Source: Mycolicibacterium grossiae (GTDB taxonomy: Bacteria; Actinomycetota; Actinomycetes; Mycobacteriales; Mycobacteriaceae). Taken from it: a stretch of DNA of 64,000 nucleotides. The DNA lies in assembly GCF_008329645.1 (NCBI RefSeq), contig NZ_CP043474.1, forward strand, positions 1,178,001 to 1,242,000, in the 5' to 3' direction. Position numbers and translations under genes: made by a program. Every line of letters begins with the position of its first letter. Positions within the stretch are counted from its first letter, which is position 1. Positions 16,358-25,145 of the stretch are shown piece after piece. The notes beneath the pieces were generated by a model, which worked only from the letters and a program-made list of their open reading frames with translations, was not told the DNA's origin and did no database searches.

Positions 16358-19300
16358 GTGTTCGCCTGGTGGGGTCGAACGGTGTACCGATTCCGATTCG
16401 CAGTGATCGGAATCATGGTCGCACTGTGCCTTGGTGGCGGCGTGTACGGGATCAGCCTCGGACAGCACGTCACGCAGAGTGGTTTCTACGACGAGGGCAG
16501 CCAGTCGGTGCACGCGTCGCTGGCGGCGGACGAAGCCTACGGGCGCGACCGCACCAGCCACGTCGTCGCCATCCTGACGCCGCCGGACGGCAAGAAGGTC
16601 GACGACCCGGCGTGGATGAAACAGACCGTCGACGAGCTGAACAAGCTGGTCAGCGACAACCCCGACCGGGTCGTCAGCTGGGTCGGCTGGTTGCGCGCAC
16701 CGACCGCGGCCAGCGAGACCGTCCAGCAGATGAAGACCGAGGACCTGTCCAAGACCTTCGTCAGCATCCCGCTCAAGGGCGACAGCGACGACGAGATCCT
16801 GAAGAACTACCAGGCGATCGAACCGCAGCTGCGCGAGGTCAACGACGGCGACATCCAGCTCGCGGGCCTCAACCCGCTCGCCAGTGAACTGACCGGCACC
16901 ATCGGCGAGGACCAGAAGCGCGCCGAGGTGGCCGCCATCCCGCTGGTCTGCGTCGTGCTGTTCTTCGTGTTCGGCGGCGTCGTCGCCGCCGCGCTGCCCG
17001 GCATCATCGGCGGTCTGACGATCGCCGGCGCGCTCGGCATCATGCGGCTGTTCGCCGAGTTCATGCCGGTGCACTTCTTCGCCCAGCCGGTGGTCACCCT
17101 GATGGGCCTCGGCATCGCGATCGACTACGGCCTGTTCATGGTGAGCCGATTCCGCGAGGAGATCGCCGAGGGCTACGACACCGAGGCCGCCGTGCGCCGC
17201 GCGGTGATGACGTCGGGCCGCACCATCATGTTCTCCGCGGTGATCCTGGTGGCGTCGTCGGTGCCACTGCTGCTGTTCCCGCAGGGCTTCCTCAAGTCGA
17301 TCACCTACGCGATCATCGCGTCGGTCATGCTCGCGTCGATCCTCTCGGTGACCGTGCTGCCCGCCGCGCTGAGCATCCTGGGCCGCAACGTCGACTCCGT
17401 CGGCGTGCGCATGCTGATCAAGTTCGCCGAGCCGGACCCCATCCACTCCGACCCGGCCAACACCAAGACCCATCCGCTGGCGCTGCCGTCCATCCCGCTG
17501 GGCGTCCTGCTGCCGCCGGTGGGCATCGCGTTCGGCCACATCGCCCGCACCCGGATCAAGCAGACCGGAGAGCAGGGCGCCAAGCCCGCGCTCATCGGCC
17601 TGATCCTGGGCTACGTCACGCTGCTCGGCGGCCTCGGCTACGGCGCGATCGCGCTGAAGCAGGCCGACGTCATCGGCCCCGGCGTCTTCTGGCTGCTGCT
17701 CGGCATCGTCATCTTCGTGTCCGTCGTCATCTTCGGCCTCGCGCTGGCCCGCGCCGTCCCGCTCGCCCGCAGGCCGATCGTGTGGTGGCTGCACTGGCTC
17801 ACCGACAAGACGCAGAAGACCAAGACGCGCGCCGAGGTCGAGAAGGGCTTCTGGGGCAAGCTCGTCAACAAGGTGATGAAGCGTCCCATCGCGTTCGCCG
17901 CGCCGATCATCATCGGCATGATCGTGCTGATCATCCCGCTCGGCGCGCTGGCGCTCGGCGGCATCAGCGAGAAGTACCTGCCGCCGGACAACTCCGTGCG
18001 CGTCGCGCAGGAGACCTTCGACAAGACGTTCCCCGGCTTCCGCACCGAACCGTTGACGCTGGTCATCGAGAGCGACAACGGCGACCCCGTCACCGACCAG
18101 CAGGTCGCCGAGGTCCGCAACAAGGCGCTCACCATCCCCGGCTTCATCGAACCGGACAACGACCCGTCGAAGATGTGGCAGCCGCGCAGCGTGCAGGACG
18201 GCGGCTCGGAGTCGCCGTCGGTCAAGGTGATCCAGAACGGTCTGGTCAACCGCAACGACGCCGCCAAGAAGATCGAGGAGCTGCGGGCCATCGTGCCGCC
18301 GCGCGGACTCTCGATCGCCGTGGGCGGCACGCCCGCCCTGGAGCAGGACAGCATCCACAGCCTCTTCGACCGGCTGCCGATGATGGTCGTGGTCCTGATC
18401 GCCACCACGACGATCCTGATGTTCCTGGCGTTCGGGTCGGTGGTGCTGCCGATCAAGGCCGCGCTGATGAGCGCGCTGACGCTCGGCTCCACGATGGGCG
18501 TGCTGACGTGGATGTTCGTCGACGGCCACGGGGCCGGGCTGATGAACTACACGCCGCAGCCGCTGATGGCGCCGATGATCGGCCTCATCATCGCCGTCAT
18601 CTGGGGCCTGTCCACCGACTACGAGGTCTTCCTGGTCTCGCGCATGGTGGAGGCCCGCGAGCGCGGACTGTCCACGGCCGAGGCCATCCGCGTCGGCACG
18701 GCAACGACCGGCCGCCTGATCACCGGTGCGGCGCTGATCCTCGCAGTGGTCGCCGGCGCGTTCGTCTTCTCCGACCTGGTGATGATGAAGTACCTGGCCT
18801 TCGGCCTGCTCATCGCGCTGCTGCTGGACGCGACGATCATCCGCATGTTCCTGGTGCCCGCGGTGATGAAGCTGCTGGGCGACGACTGCTGGTGGGCGCC
18901 GCGCTGGATGAAGCGCATCCAGGAGCGGCTGGGCCTCGGCGAGACCGAGCTGCCCGACGAGCGCAAGCGTCCCGCCGTGCGCGAGCAGGAGGATGCGGCT
19001 GCGCTGGTCGGCGCGGGTGCCCCGGTGCGTCCGCGGCCGCCGCACGATCCGGGCCACCCCGAGGGCGGTTCCGCCGCGCCGCGGCCCGGTCTGCCGCCCG
19101 GCCCCGCCGGCCCGAATGGGCCGTCCGGTCCCAACGGCGGTGGCGCGCGACCGCCCGCTCCCCCGCAGCGGGTCAGCCAGCCCTCGGCGGCAGGCACCAC
19201 CCGCATCCCCACTCCGGCCGGCGCGCCGTCGGCAGGGGCGGCTCCGGCGGGCGCACCCACTGCGGCCAGCCCGTCGGGTGAGGCGCCGACCACGCGCTTC

Positions 19301-19651
19301 ACCGCGCCGCGCACCGAGCCCGCCCGTGGCGGTGCCGCACCCCGGGGTCCCGTGCCCGCGCCCCCGCGGCGGGGCGAGGCGCCCCGGACCGGCAACCGCG
19401 AGATCGAGTCGTGGCTGGGCGAGTTGCGCGGCGGCGCCCCGGCGCAGCCGTCGGCCGAGCCGACCCGCGCGATGCCCGAGCAGCGCCCGCGTGCCGTGCA
19501 GGAGGAGCCGACGACGGCCTTCCGCGCGCAGCCGCAGGACGCCGATGCGACCGAGAAGATCGACACCCGCGAGGCCGCCGAGGAGGAGCGCAAGCGCCGC
19601 GGCGGCGGTGTCAGTGCCGCCGACCTGCTGCGTCGCGAAGGCCGCATGTAG
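16358..19651 (+). CDS. mmpL3: MmpL3, trehalose monomycolate transporter, with extra DUF4190-like membrane insert
   Basis: An essential RND-family inner-membrane flippase that exports trehalose monomycolate. The GTG start at 16358 gives the conserved MFAWWGRTVYRFRF N-terminus and has AGGAG 6 bases before it; the TTG at 16352 abuts the Shine-Dalgarno. The proton-relay Asp-Tyr pairs are D256/Y257 (GIAIDYGLF) and D754/Y755 (LSTDYEVFL). In M. tuberculosis MmpL3 the second pair is at 645/646, so about 109 residues are inserted. They lie at roughly 355-478, between TM6 and the central KTQKTKTR region, and hold two or three hydrophobic segments. The C-terminal ~150 residues are Pro/Ala-rich and end in GGGVSAADLLRREGRM. 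Total 1097 residues against 944 in M. tuberculosis. Confidence 0.97.
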   Translation: MFAWWGRTVYRFRFAVIGIMVALCLGGGVYGISLGQHVTQSGFYDEGSQSVHASLAADEAYGRDRTSHVVAILTPPDGKKVDDPAWMKQTVDELNKLVSDNPDRVVSWVGWLRAPTAASETVQQMKTEDLSKTFVSIPLKGDSDDEILKNYQAIEPQLREVNDGDIQLAGLNPLASELTGTIGEDQKRAEVAAIPLVCVVLFFVFGGVVAAALPGIIGGLTIAGALGIMRLFAEFMPVHFFAQPVVTLMGLGIAIDYGLFMVSRFREEIAEGYDTEAAVRRAVMTSGRTIMFSAVILVASSVPLLLFPQGFLKSITYAIIASVMLASILSVTVLPAALSILGRNVDSVGVRMLIKFAEPDPIHSDPANTKTHPLALPSIPLGVLLPPVGIAFGHIARTRIKQTGEQGAKPALIGLILGYVTLLGGLGYGAIALKQADVIGPGVFWLLLGIVIFVSVVIFGLALARAVPLARRPIVWWLHWLTDKTQKTKTRAEVEKGFWGKLVNKVMKRPIAFAAPIIIGMIVLIIPLGALALGGISEKYLPPDNSVRVAQETFDKTFPGFRTEPLTLVIESDNGDPVTDQQVAEVRNKALTIPGFIEPDNDPSKMWQPRSVQDGGSESPSVKVIQNGLVNRNDAAKKIEELRAIVPPRGLSIAVGGTPALEQDSIHSLFDRLPMMVVVLIATTTILMFLAFGSVVLPIKAALMSALTLGSTMGVLTWMFVDGHGAGLMNYTPQPLMAPMIGLIIAVIWGLSTDYEVFLVSRMVEARERGLSTAEAIRVGTATTGRLITGAALILAVVAGAFVFSDLVMMKYLAFGLLIALLLDATIIRMFLVPAVMKLLGDDCWWAPRWMKRIQERLGLGETELPDERKRPAVREQEDAAALVGAGAPVRPRPPHDPGHPEGGSAAPRPGLPPGPAGPNGPSGPNGGGARPPAPPQRVSQPSAAGTTRIPTPAGAPSAGAAPAGAPTAASPSGEAPTTRFTAPRTEPARGGAAPRGPVPAPPRRGEAPRTGNREIESWLGELRGGAPAQPSAEPTRAMPEQRPRAVQEEPTTAFRAQPQDADATEKIDTREAAEEERKRRGGGVSAADLLRREGRM

Positions 19652-19698
19652 TCACCCCGCCGGGTGGTCGTGCCGCGCTGGTCTTCGGGCTGCCCGCC

Positions 19699-19714
19699 GA
19701 CGCGTCGCCGCGTC
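19699..19714. terminator. Small stem-loop between mmpL3 and the convergent membrane gene
   Basis: GACGCG and CGCGTC pair around a TCGC loop in the 98-bp convergent gap. The stem is short, so termination here is only a possibility. Confidence 0.3.
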
Positions 19715-19749
19715 ACGTCGCTGAGCAGCGCGCGGAACGACGCTACGCG

Positions 19750-20916
19750 CTAGTTCGGCGCAGGGGCGTCGGGGGCCGGGGCGTCGGCGGTGGCCGCGAT
19801 GGGTGGACCGTCCGCGGCGGCGAGGGTCGCCTGCTCGGCGGCCGGGTCGTCGGCGATGAGCACCCGGACGGCGCTGTTGCAGAACGCGACGATCGGCACG
19901 GCGAGCAGCGCGCCGATGATGCCCGCGAGGACGCCGCCAGCCGCGATCGCGAGCACGACCGCCAGCGGGTGGATCGACACCGCACGGCCCATCACCAGCG
20001 GCTGCAGCACGTGCGCCTCGAGCTGCTGCACCGCGATGATCAGGCCCAGCGTGATCAGCGCGTACACCCAGCCCTTGGCGATCAACGCCACGATCACGGC
20101 CAGCCCGCCGGTCAGGACCGCACCGACGAGCGGGATGAACGCGCCGAGGAACACCAGTGACGCCAGCGGCAACGCGAGCGGAATGCCCATGATGGCGAGC
20201 CCCGTCCCGATGCCGGCGGCGTCGACGAGCGCCACCAGGAACGTCGCTCGCACGTAGCCGATCAGCGAGTGGAAGCCCGAGCGGCCGGCGTCGCGCACCC
20301 GGTCGCGGACGGTTGCCGGGAATGCCCGGGTCAGGAAGCCGAAGATGTTGCGGCCGCCGTGCAGCAGGAAGATCAGCGTGAAGAACATCAGCAGGGCGCC
20401 GGTGACGATCTCGGCGATGGTGCCGGCCGTGGAGAACGCGCCGCTGGTGAGCTTCGCCTGGTTGTTCTTCAACGCGTCGATGGCCGCGTCGCTGGCGCTC
20501 TTGATCTGCTCGTTGGTGAAGTGCGAGAAGACGCCCGCCTCGAGCGACTGCCGCGCGCCGGTGATGCTGCGCGCGACCTGCTCGACCAGCGCCGGGGCGC
20601 CCTCGATGAACTGGCTGACCACGAACGTCAGCAGACCCCCGACGACGACGATGGCGGTGAGCAGCACCAGCGCGACCGCGGCGCCGCGGTTGCACCCGCG
20701 GACGTCGAGCAGGTCGACCACCGGCAGCAGCAGCGCGGCGACCATGGTGGCCAGCAGCACCGGCACCACGATCACCTCGAGGTGCACCACCAGCCACAGC
20801 ACCGCCAGCAGCGCCGCGAAGATCACCAGCAGGCGCCACGACCAGGCGGCGGTCTTGCGGACCAGGGGATGCACGGCGGCGTCGGCTCCGGTGAGGACGT
20901 CCTGGGGCCCTGACAT
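19750..20916 (-). CDS. AI-2E family (UPF0118) membrane protein, Rv0205-like
   Basis: A 388-residue integral membrane protein of the AI-2E/PerM family. Hydrophobic helices occur near residues 30-75 in two blocks ([40 protein letters not shown]), then at about 80-105, 190-220 and in the C-terminal half, where [18 protein letters not shown] and the family-typical ISVHPLAVV-like segment [19 protein letters not shown] are found. The tail is a short acidic/Pro-Ala stretch. Convergent with mmpL3, as Rv0205 is in M. tuberculosis. Members transport small molecules or act as Na+(Li+)/H+ antiporters; the substrate here is unknown. Confidence 0.85.
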   Translation of the reverse strand: MSGPQDVLTGADAAVHPLVRKTAAWSWRLLVIFAALLAVLWLVVHLEVIVVPVLLATMVAALLLPVVDLLDVRGCNRGAAVALVLLTAIVVVGGLLTFVVSQFIEGAPALVEQVARSITGARQSLEAGVFSHFTNEQIKSASDAAIDALKNNQAKLTSGAFSTAGTIAEIVTGALLMFFTLIFLLHGGRNIFGFLTRAFPATVRDRVRDAGRSGFHSLIGYVRATFLVALVDAAGIGTGLAIMGIPLALPLASLVFLGAFIPLVGAVLTGGLAVIVALIAKGWVYALITLGLIIAVQQLEAHVLQPLVMGRAVSIHPLAVVLAIAAGGVLAGIIGALLAVPIVAFCNSAVRVLIADDPAAEQATLAAADGPPIAATADAPAPDAPAPN

Positions 20917-20992
20917 GGCGGTAGCGTAACGACTCGGTACGCCGCGACCGGAGATCCTCGGTGCGGCCTGGTGCGCCGTTTACCCTGAATGC

Positions 20993-22159
20993 GTGTCGCA
21001 CGACGTGCCGGCCGGCGACGCCCGTCGAGAGGACCGCCCGCGCGGCAAGTACTGGTGGCTGCGCTGGGCGATCATCGCGGTCGCCGTCATCGTCCTGACC
21101 GTCGAGATCGTTCTGGTGTGGGACCAGCTGGCCAAGGCGTGGCGCAGCCTGCTGACCGCCGACCCCGGCTGGGTGCTGGCCGCCGTCGTGGCAGCGATGG
21201 CCTCGATGCACAGCTTCGCCCAGATCCAGCGCACGCTGCTGCGCTCGGCCGGCGTGCGCGTGCGGCAGTGGCGCTCGGAGGCCGCCTTCTACGCGGGCAA
21301 TGCGCTGTCGACCACGATGCCCGGCGGCCCGGTGCTCTCGGCGACGTTCATCTACCGGCAGCAGCGGATGTGGGGCGCGACGCCGGTCATCGCGTCCTGG
21401 CAGCTGGTCATGTCGGGCGTGCTGCAGGCCGTCGGCCTGGCGCTGCTGGGCCTCGGTGGTGCGTTCCTGCTCGGCGCCAGCAAGAACCCGCTGTCCCTGA
21501 TCTTCACGCTCGGCGGCTTCGTGGCGCTGCTGGTGCTGGCCCAGTCGGTGGCGGCCAACCCGCAGCAGATCGACGGCATCGGCGTGCGCGTGCTGTCCTG
21601 GGTCAACTCGGTGCGCAACAAGCCGGCCGACACCGGGTTGGCCAAGTGGCGGGAGCTGCTCGAACAGCTGGAGTCGGTGAGCCTCGGCCGCCGCGCGCTG
21701 GGCACGGCGTTCGGCTGGTCGCTGTTCAACTGGGTCGCCGACGTGGCGTGCCTGGCGTTCGCCGCCTACGCGGCCGGCGGTCACCCGTCGCTGGCCGGGT
21801 TGACCGTCGCCTACGCCGCGGCCCGCGCCGTCGGGGCCATCCCGCTGATGCCCGGCGGGCTGCTGGTCGTCGAGGCGGTCCTGGTCCCGGGGCTGGTGTC
21901 GAGCGGCATGACCCTGGCATCGGCGATCTCCGCGATGCTCATCTACCGCCTGGTCAGCTGGATCTTCATCTCCGCCATCGGTTGGGTCATCTTCTTCTTC
22001 ATGTTCCGCACCGAGAAGGACGTCGACCCCGACGCCGCGCTCGACGGGGACGCCGATCCGCAGGACGCCGCCGACCCGCCGCTGCGGCCGGACCCGGTAC
22101 GCCAGGATCCGGTGCGCCAGGATCCGGTGTACGACGCCGAGACCCGCGACGATCCGTAG
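20993..22159 (+). CDS. Flippase-like membrane protein (lysylphosphatidylglycerol synthetase TM-domain family), Rv0204c-like
   Basis: A 388-residue polytopic protein with the UPF0104/LPG-synthase TM fold: about eight helices between residues 22 and 330 and the conserved AGNALSTTMPGGPVLSATFIY and VGAIPLMPGGLLVVEAVL segments. The GTG at 20993 is the first start after the divergent 76-bp gap. The cytoplasmic tail is acidic and Pro-rich, with a repeated DPVRQ unit (RPDPVRQDPVRQDPV). Place and order match Rv0204c between mmpL3 and mmpL11. A lipid- or polyprenyl-linked substrate is likely but not shown. Confidence 0.8.
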   Translation: MSHDVPAGDARREDRPRGKYWWLRWAIIAVAVIVLTVEIVLVWDQLAKAWRSLLTADPGWVLAAVVAAMASMHSFAQIQRTLLRSAGVRVRQWRSEAAFYAGNALSTTMPGGPVLSATFIYRQQRMWGATPVIASWQLVMSGVLQAVGLALLGLGGAFLLGASKNPLSLIFTLGGFVALLVLAQSVAANPQQIDGIGVRVLSWVNSVRNKPADTGLAKWRELLEQLESVSLGRRALGTAFGWSLFNWVADVACLAFAAYAAGGHPSLAGLTVAYAAARAVGAIPLMPGGLLVVEAVLVPGLVSSGMTLASAISAMLIYRLVSWIFISAIGWVIFFFMFRTEKDVDPDAALDGDADPQDAADPPLRPDPVRQDPVRQDPVYDAETRDDP

Positions 22160-22174
22160 CCCTAGGATCGCGGC

Positions 22175-23407
22175 ATGAGATCCCCGGTGCGCGGCGCCGT
22201 CGCCCTCCTCGCGCTGCTGGCCATGGGGTGCTCGGGATCCAGCAATGACACCCCGGCCACCACGTCGACGACGTCCCAGGGCGCGGACGCCCGGCCGGCG
22301 GCGCTCACCCCGCTGCTCGCGGAGGTGCTGGCACCACCGGTGCCCGTGGCCGCCACCGATGGCAAGGTGCACCTGGCCTACGAGCTGCGGCTGACCAACG
22401 CGGTCGGCCAGGACCTCGACGTGCGCTCGGTGGCCGTCACCGCCGGCGACCGCACGCTGCTGGAGTTGTCCGGCGACGCGCTGGCCGCGCGCACCCGCCT
22501 GCTCGGCGCGGGTGCGGTGCCCACCACCCGGTTCGGCGTCGCGCAGAGCGGCGTGGTGTGGCTCGACGTCGTCGTCGACGGCGCAGAGGGCAGCAGTCCG
22601 GCTGTGCCGCAACGACTTTCGCACCGGATCACCGTGGCGCTCAGTTCACCGCGCCCGCCGCTGCTGCCCGCGACCATGACGATGGACGTCGGCGAGGTGG
22701 CCGTGTCGGAGCACGCGCCGGCGATCATCGCGCCACCCCTGGACGGACCGCGGTGGCTCGACGGCGAGAGCTGCTGCGACATGACCGCCCACCGGATGGC
22801 GCTCAACCCGCTCAACGGCAGCCTGTGGGCCGCCGAGCGCTACGCCATCGACTACGTTCGGCTCGCCCCCGACGGCACGCTGCTGCGCGGCGATCCGGCG
22901 AACCTCGCGTCCTACCCCTACTTCGGGGCCGACGTGCATGCCGTCGCCGACGGACCGGTGGTGTCGGTGCGCGACGGCCTTCCCGAACAGGTCCCCGGGC
23001 GGTCACCCACCGGCCTGCCGCTGGAGGACTACGGCGGCAACCACGTCGTCCAGGACCTGGGCAACGGCAACTACGCGTTCTACGCGCACCTGAAGACCGG
23101 CTCGGTGGCCGTCCGGCCGGGCGACCAGCTCAACGCCGGCCAGGTGCTCGGCAACCTCGGCAACACCGGCAACACCGACGCGCCGCACCTGCACTTCCAC
23201 GTGATGGACGGCCCCGATCCGCTGCGGGCCGACGGACTGCCGTTCGCGTTCGACGCGTTCCGGCTCGACGAGAGGGTGGCCTCGATGGCCGAACTGGACG
23301 CCCTGATGCAGGGCAGACCCGCCGCGCTCGCCCCCGGCGTCGTCGCCCGCGACGAGACGAACGTCAGCCCGCTGAGTCTGGACGTGATGACCTATGCGCT
23401 CGACTGA
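22175..23407 (+). CDS. LytM/M23-like lipoprotein, degenerate zinc site
   Basis: A 410-residue exported protein with a lipobox-like signal ending in LLAMGCSGS (Cys19). The C-terminal half has the M23 beta-fold: ERYAIDYVRL, DVHAVADGPV, YAFYAHLKTG and PHLHFHVMDG. Compared with LytM, the His of the first H-x-x-x-D motif is Arg (RYAID), while the Asp, the middle His and the final H-x-H remain. Activity as a peptidoglycan hydrolase is therefore doubtful; a binding or regulatory role is possible. The N-terminal half (residues 50-165) is an unrecognised beta-rich domain. It follows the flippase-like gene by 15 bp and overlaps the DUF3054 gene by 14 bp. Confidence 0.75.
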   Translation: MRSPVRGAVALLALLAMGCSGSSNDTPATTSTTSQGADARPAALTPLLAEVLAPPVPVAATDGKVHLAYELRLTNAVGQDLDVRSVAVTAGDRTLLELSGDALAARTRLLGAGAVPTTRFGVAQSGVVWLDVVVDGAEGSSPAVPQRLSHRITVALSSPRPPLLPATMTMDVGEVAVSEHAPAIIAPPLDGPRWLDGESCCDMTAHRMALNPLNGSLWAAERYAIDYVRLAPDGTLLRGDPANLASYPYFGADVHAVADGPVVSVRDGLPEQVPGRSPTGLPLEDYGGNHVVQDLGNGNYAFYAHLKTGSVAVRPGDQLNAGQVLGNLGNTGNTDAPHLHFHVMDGPDPLRADGLPFAFDAFRLDERVASMAELDALMQGRPAALAPGVVARDETNVSPLSLDVMTYALD

Positions 23408-23777
23408 GCCGGGGAGCGCGACGCCGCGCACGGCCGCGCTCGCGCTGTTGGCCGACCTCGCGGCGGTGGTGGTCTTCGCCGCCGTCGGGCGACGCAGTCA
23501 TGCCGAGGGGCTCACCGTCGCCGGAGTGCTGGAGACGGCGTGGCCGTTCCTCGCCGGCACCGCGGTCGGCTGGGTGGCCGTCCGCGGCTGGCGCCGTCCG
23601 ACCGCACTCACGCCGACCGGCCTCGCGGTGTGGGTGGCCACCGTGGTCGTCGGCATGCTGCTGCGCAAGGCGACGTCGGCGGGCACGGCGGTCAGCTTCG
23701 TGGTGGTCGCCTCCGTCGTGACCGCAGTTCTGCTACTCGGGTGGCGCGGCGTCGCAGCGGTCCGGGCTCGGCGCTGA
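23394..23777 (+). CDS. DUF3054 family membrane protein
   Basis: A 127-residue protein with four predicted helices (residues about 16-32, 45-62, 76-92 and 100-120) and the family element AVGRRSHAEG followed by TAWPFLAGTAVGWVAVRGW. Function is unknown. ATG 23394 lies inside the end of the lipoprotein gene, implying coupled translation. Its last 86 bp are antisense to the 3' end of the histidine-kinase gene. Confidence 0.82.
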   Translation: MRSTEPGSATPRTAALALLADLAAVVVFAAVGRRSHAEGLTVAGVLETAWPFLAGTAVGWVAVRGWRRPTALTPTGLAVWVATVVVGMLLRKATSAGTAVSFVVVASVVTAVLLLGWRGVAAVRARR

Positions 23778-25140
23778 CCTGGTCCTCGGCCGCCGCGACG
23801 TCGACGTCCGGCGACTGCTCGGTGGAGATGACGAGCGTCGCGCGCAGGCCACCGAGCGGCCCGTCGGCCAGCGCGATGGTGCCGCCGTGCAACTGGGCCT
23901 GCTGCGCGACCAGCGCCAGCCCCAGCCCGGAGCCGCCGACGGCGGCCGTGCTGCCGCGCGCGAACCGGCCCAGCACCGCCTCGTGCTCCTCGGCGGGCAG
24001 CCCGCGGCCGTTGTCGTCGACGACGATGGTCAACGTCTCGGGCGCCCCGGCGTCGGCTCCCCGGCTGGCGTGCAGCACGATCCGGGTCGCCGCGCCGTGA
24101 GTGACGGCGTTGCGGACCAGGTTGTCGACCGCCAGCCGCAGCCCGCCGGGCCAGCCCCACACCACGCCGACGTCGTCGGCCTCCACGACGATATCCACGT
24201 CGCCGGAGTGCAGGTTCTCCCGCGCGACCCGCTCCAGCATGTCCGCGACGTCGATGAGTTCGCGGTCCTCGACCTGCGCCAGCTGACCCGAGGCGAGGTG
24301 GCCGAGGGCGGTGATGATGGCCTCCACGCGGCGCTGCGCGCGGGACAGGTCGGCCACCACCTCGTCGCGCTCCTCGGCGGGCAGATCGTGGATCCGCAGC
24401 GTGTCGAGGTCGGCGCGCATCGCCGTGAGCGGCGTGCGCAGTTCGTGGGCGGCGTTGGCGGCGAAGTCCTGTGCGGCCTGCAGGCTGTTGGTGGTCGCCT
24501 GCTGGGCGGCGGCCAGCCGGCTGAGCATGTCGACCATGGCGTCGGAGAGGTCCTCGGCCTCGCGGACGCCCTTGACCGCCTCGATCTTCTCCGCGCCGCC
24601 CTTGCCCAGCCGCAGGGTCTGGGCGGTGAGCCGGCGAAGGGGCCGGATGGCGGGGCCGGCCAGCAGCCACCCCAGGCCGGCGGCGATGAGCACCGTGACC
24701 ACCCCGACCGCGCTGTACAGCGGGATCCGCGCGCGGGACAGCAGAATGCTGTCCGCGCGAATGCCCACCGACATCAGCACCCCGCCCTGCTGCTCCATCG
24801 GGATGGTGCGCACGCGGTACTCGATGCCGTTGACCTCGACGGTGTCCGTGCCGGGCGTCAACCGCGGCAGCTGGAAGCCGCGCTGGAACACCACCTGCCC
24901 CGTCGTGCGGGACCGGCCGGTGGTGAGCACACCGCGCGACGGGTCGCTGAGCTGCTCGGGGTACATGCTGGCGTCGACGATGGAGTCGAGCCGCCGATCC
25001 AGTTGTGCCGCATCGTTGTTCGCGAGGACCACCGACGTCAGCACGGTGAAGACGGCCACGACGGCCGACGCGGCGGCCGCCGACGCCAGCGCCACGCGGG
25101 TGCGCAGCGATGCCGACCGGAGGAAGCGCGGAAGGTGCAC
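23692..25140 (-). CDS. PrrB-like sensor histidine kinase
   Basis: A 482-residue membrane sensor kinase. TM1 is about residues 17-40, followed by a ~95-residue extracytoplasmic domain, TM2 at about 145-165, HAMP, and a HisKA site at His232 in AAHELRTPLTAMR. The ATP-binding domain shows AVDNLVRNAVTHG, VDDNGRGLP and GGSGLGLALVAQQAQLHGG. The sequence closely resembles remembered PrrB of M. tuberculosis, but the sensor segment differs and prrAB lies elsewhere there. It follows the response regulator by 5 bp. The last ~40 residues are Arg-rich and overlap the DUF3054 gene on the other strand. Confidence 0.9.
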   Translation of the reverse strand: MHLPRFLRSASLRTRVALASAAAASAVVAVFTVLTSVVLANNDAAQLDRRLDSIVDASMYPEQLSDPSRGVLTTGRSRTTGQVVFQRGFQLPRLTPGTDTVEVNGIEYRVRTIPMEQQGGVLMSVGIRADSILLSRARIPLYSAVGVVTVLIAAGLGWLLAGPAIRPLRRLTAQTLRLGKGGAEKIEAVKGVREAEDLSDAMVDMLSRLAAAQQATTNSLQAAQDFAANAAHELRTPLTAMRADLDTLRIHDLPAEERDEVVADLSRAQRRVEAIITALGHLASGQLAQVEDRELIDVADMLERVARENLHSGDVDIVVEADDVGVVWGWPGGLRLAVDNLVRNAVTHGAATRIVLHASRGADAGAPETLTIVVDDNGRGLPAEEHEAVLGRFARGSTAAVGGSGLGLALVAQQAQLHGGTIALADGPLGGLRATLVISTEQSPDVDVAAAEDQVSAEPGPLRRRATRVAELRSRRRRPPRS

Positions 25141-25145
25141 GCCGG

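Noticed and set aside
16202..19057. A 951-residue minus-strand open frame
   Set aside because: It lies wholly opposite mmpL3 and reads as His/Asp/Arg-rich noise. mmpL3 has strong protein-level support.
22084..22132. Short repeats near the end of the flippase-like gene as a regulatory element
   Set aside because: They encode the in-frame protein repeat DPVRQDPVRQDPV and are explained by coding.
19652..22624. A 990-residue minus-strand open frame covering several genes
   Set aside because: It crosses the AI-2E-family gene in another frame and the antisense of the flippase-like gene. No recognisable protein.
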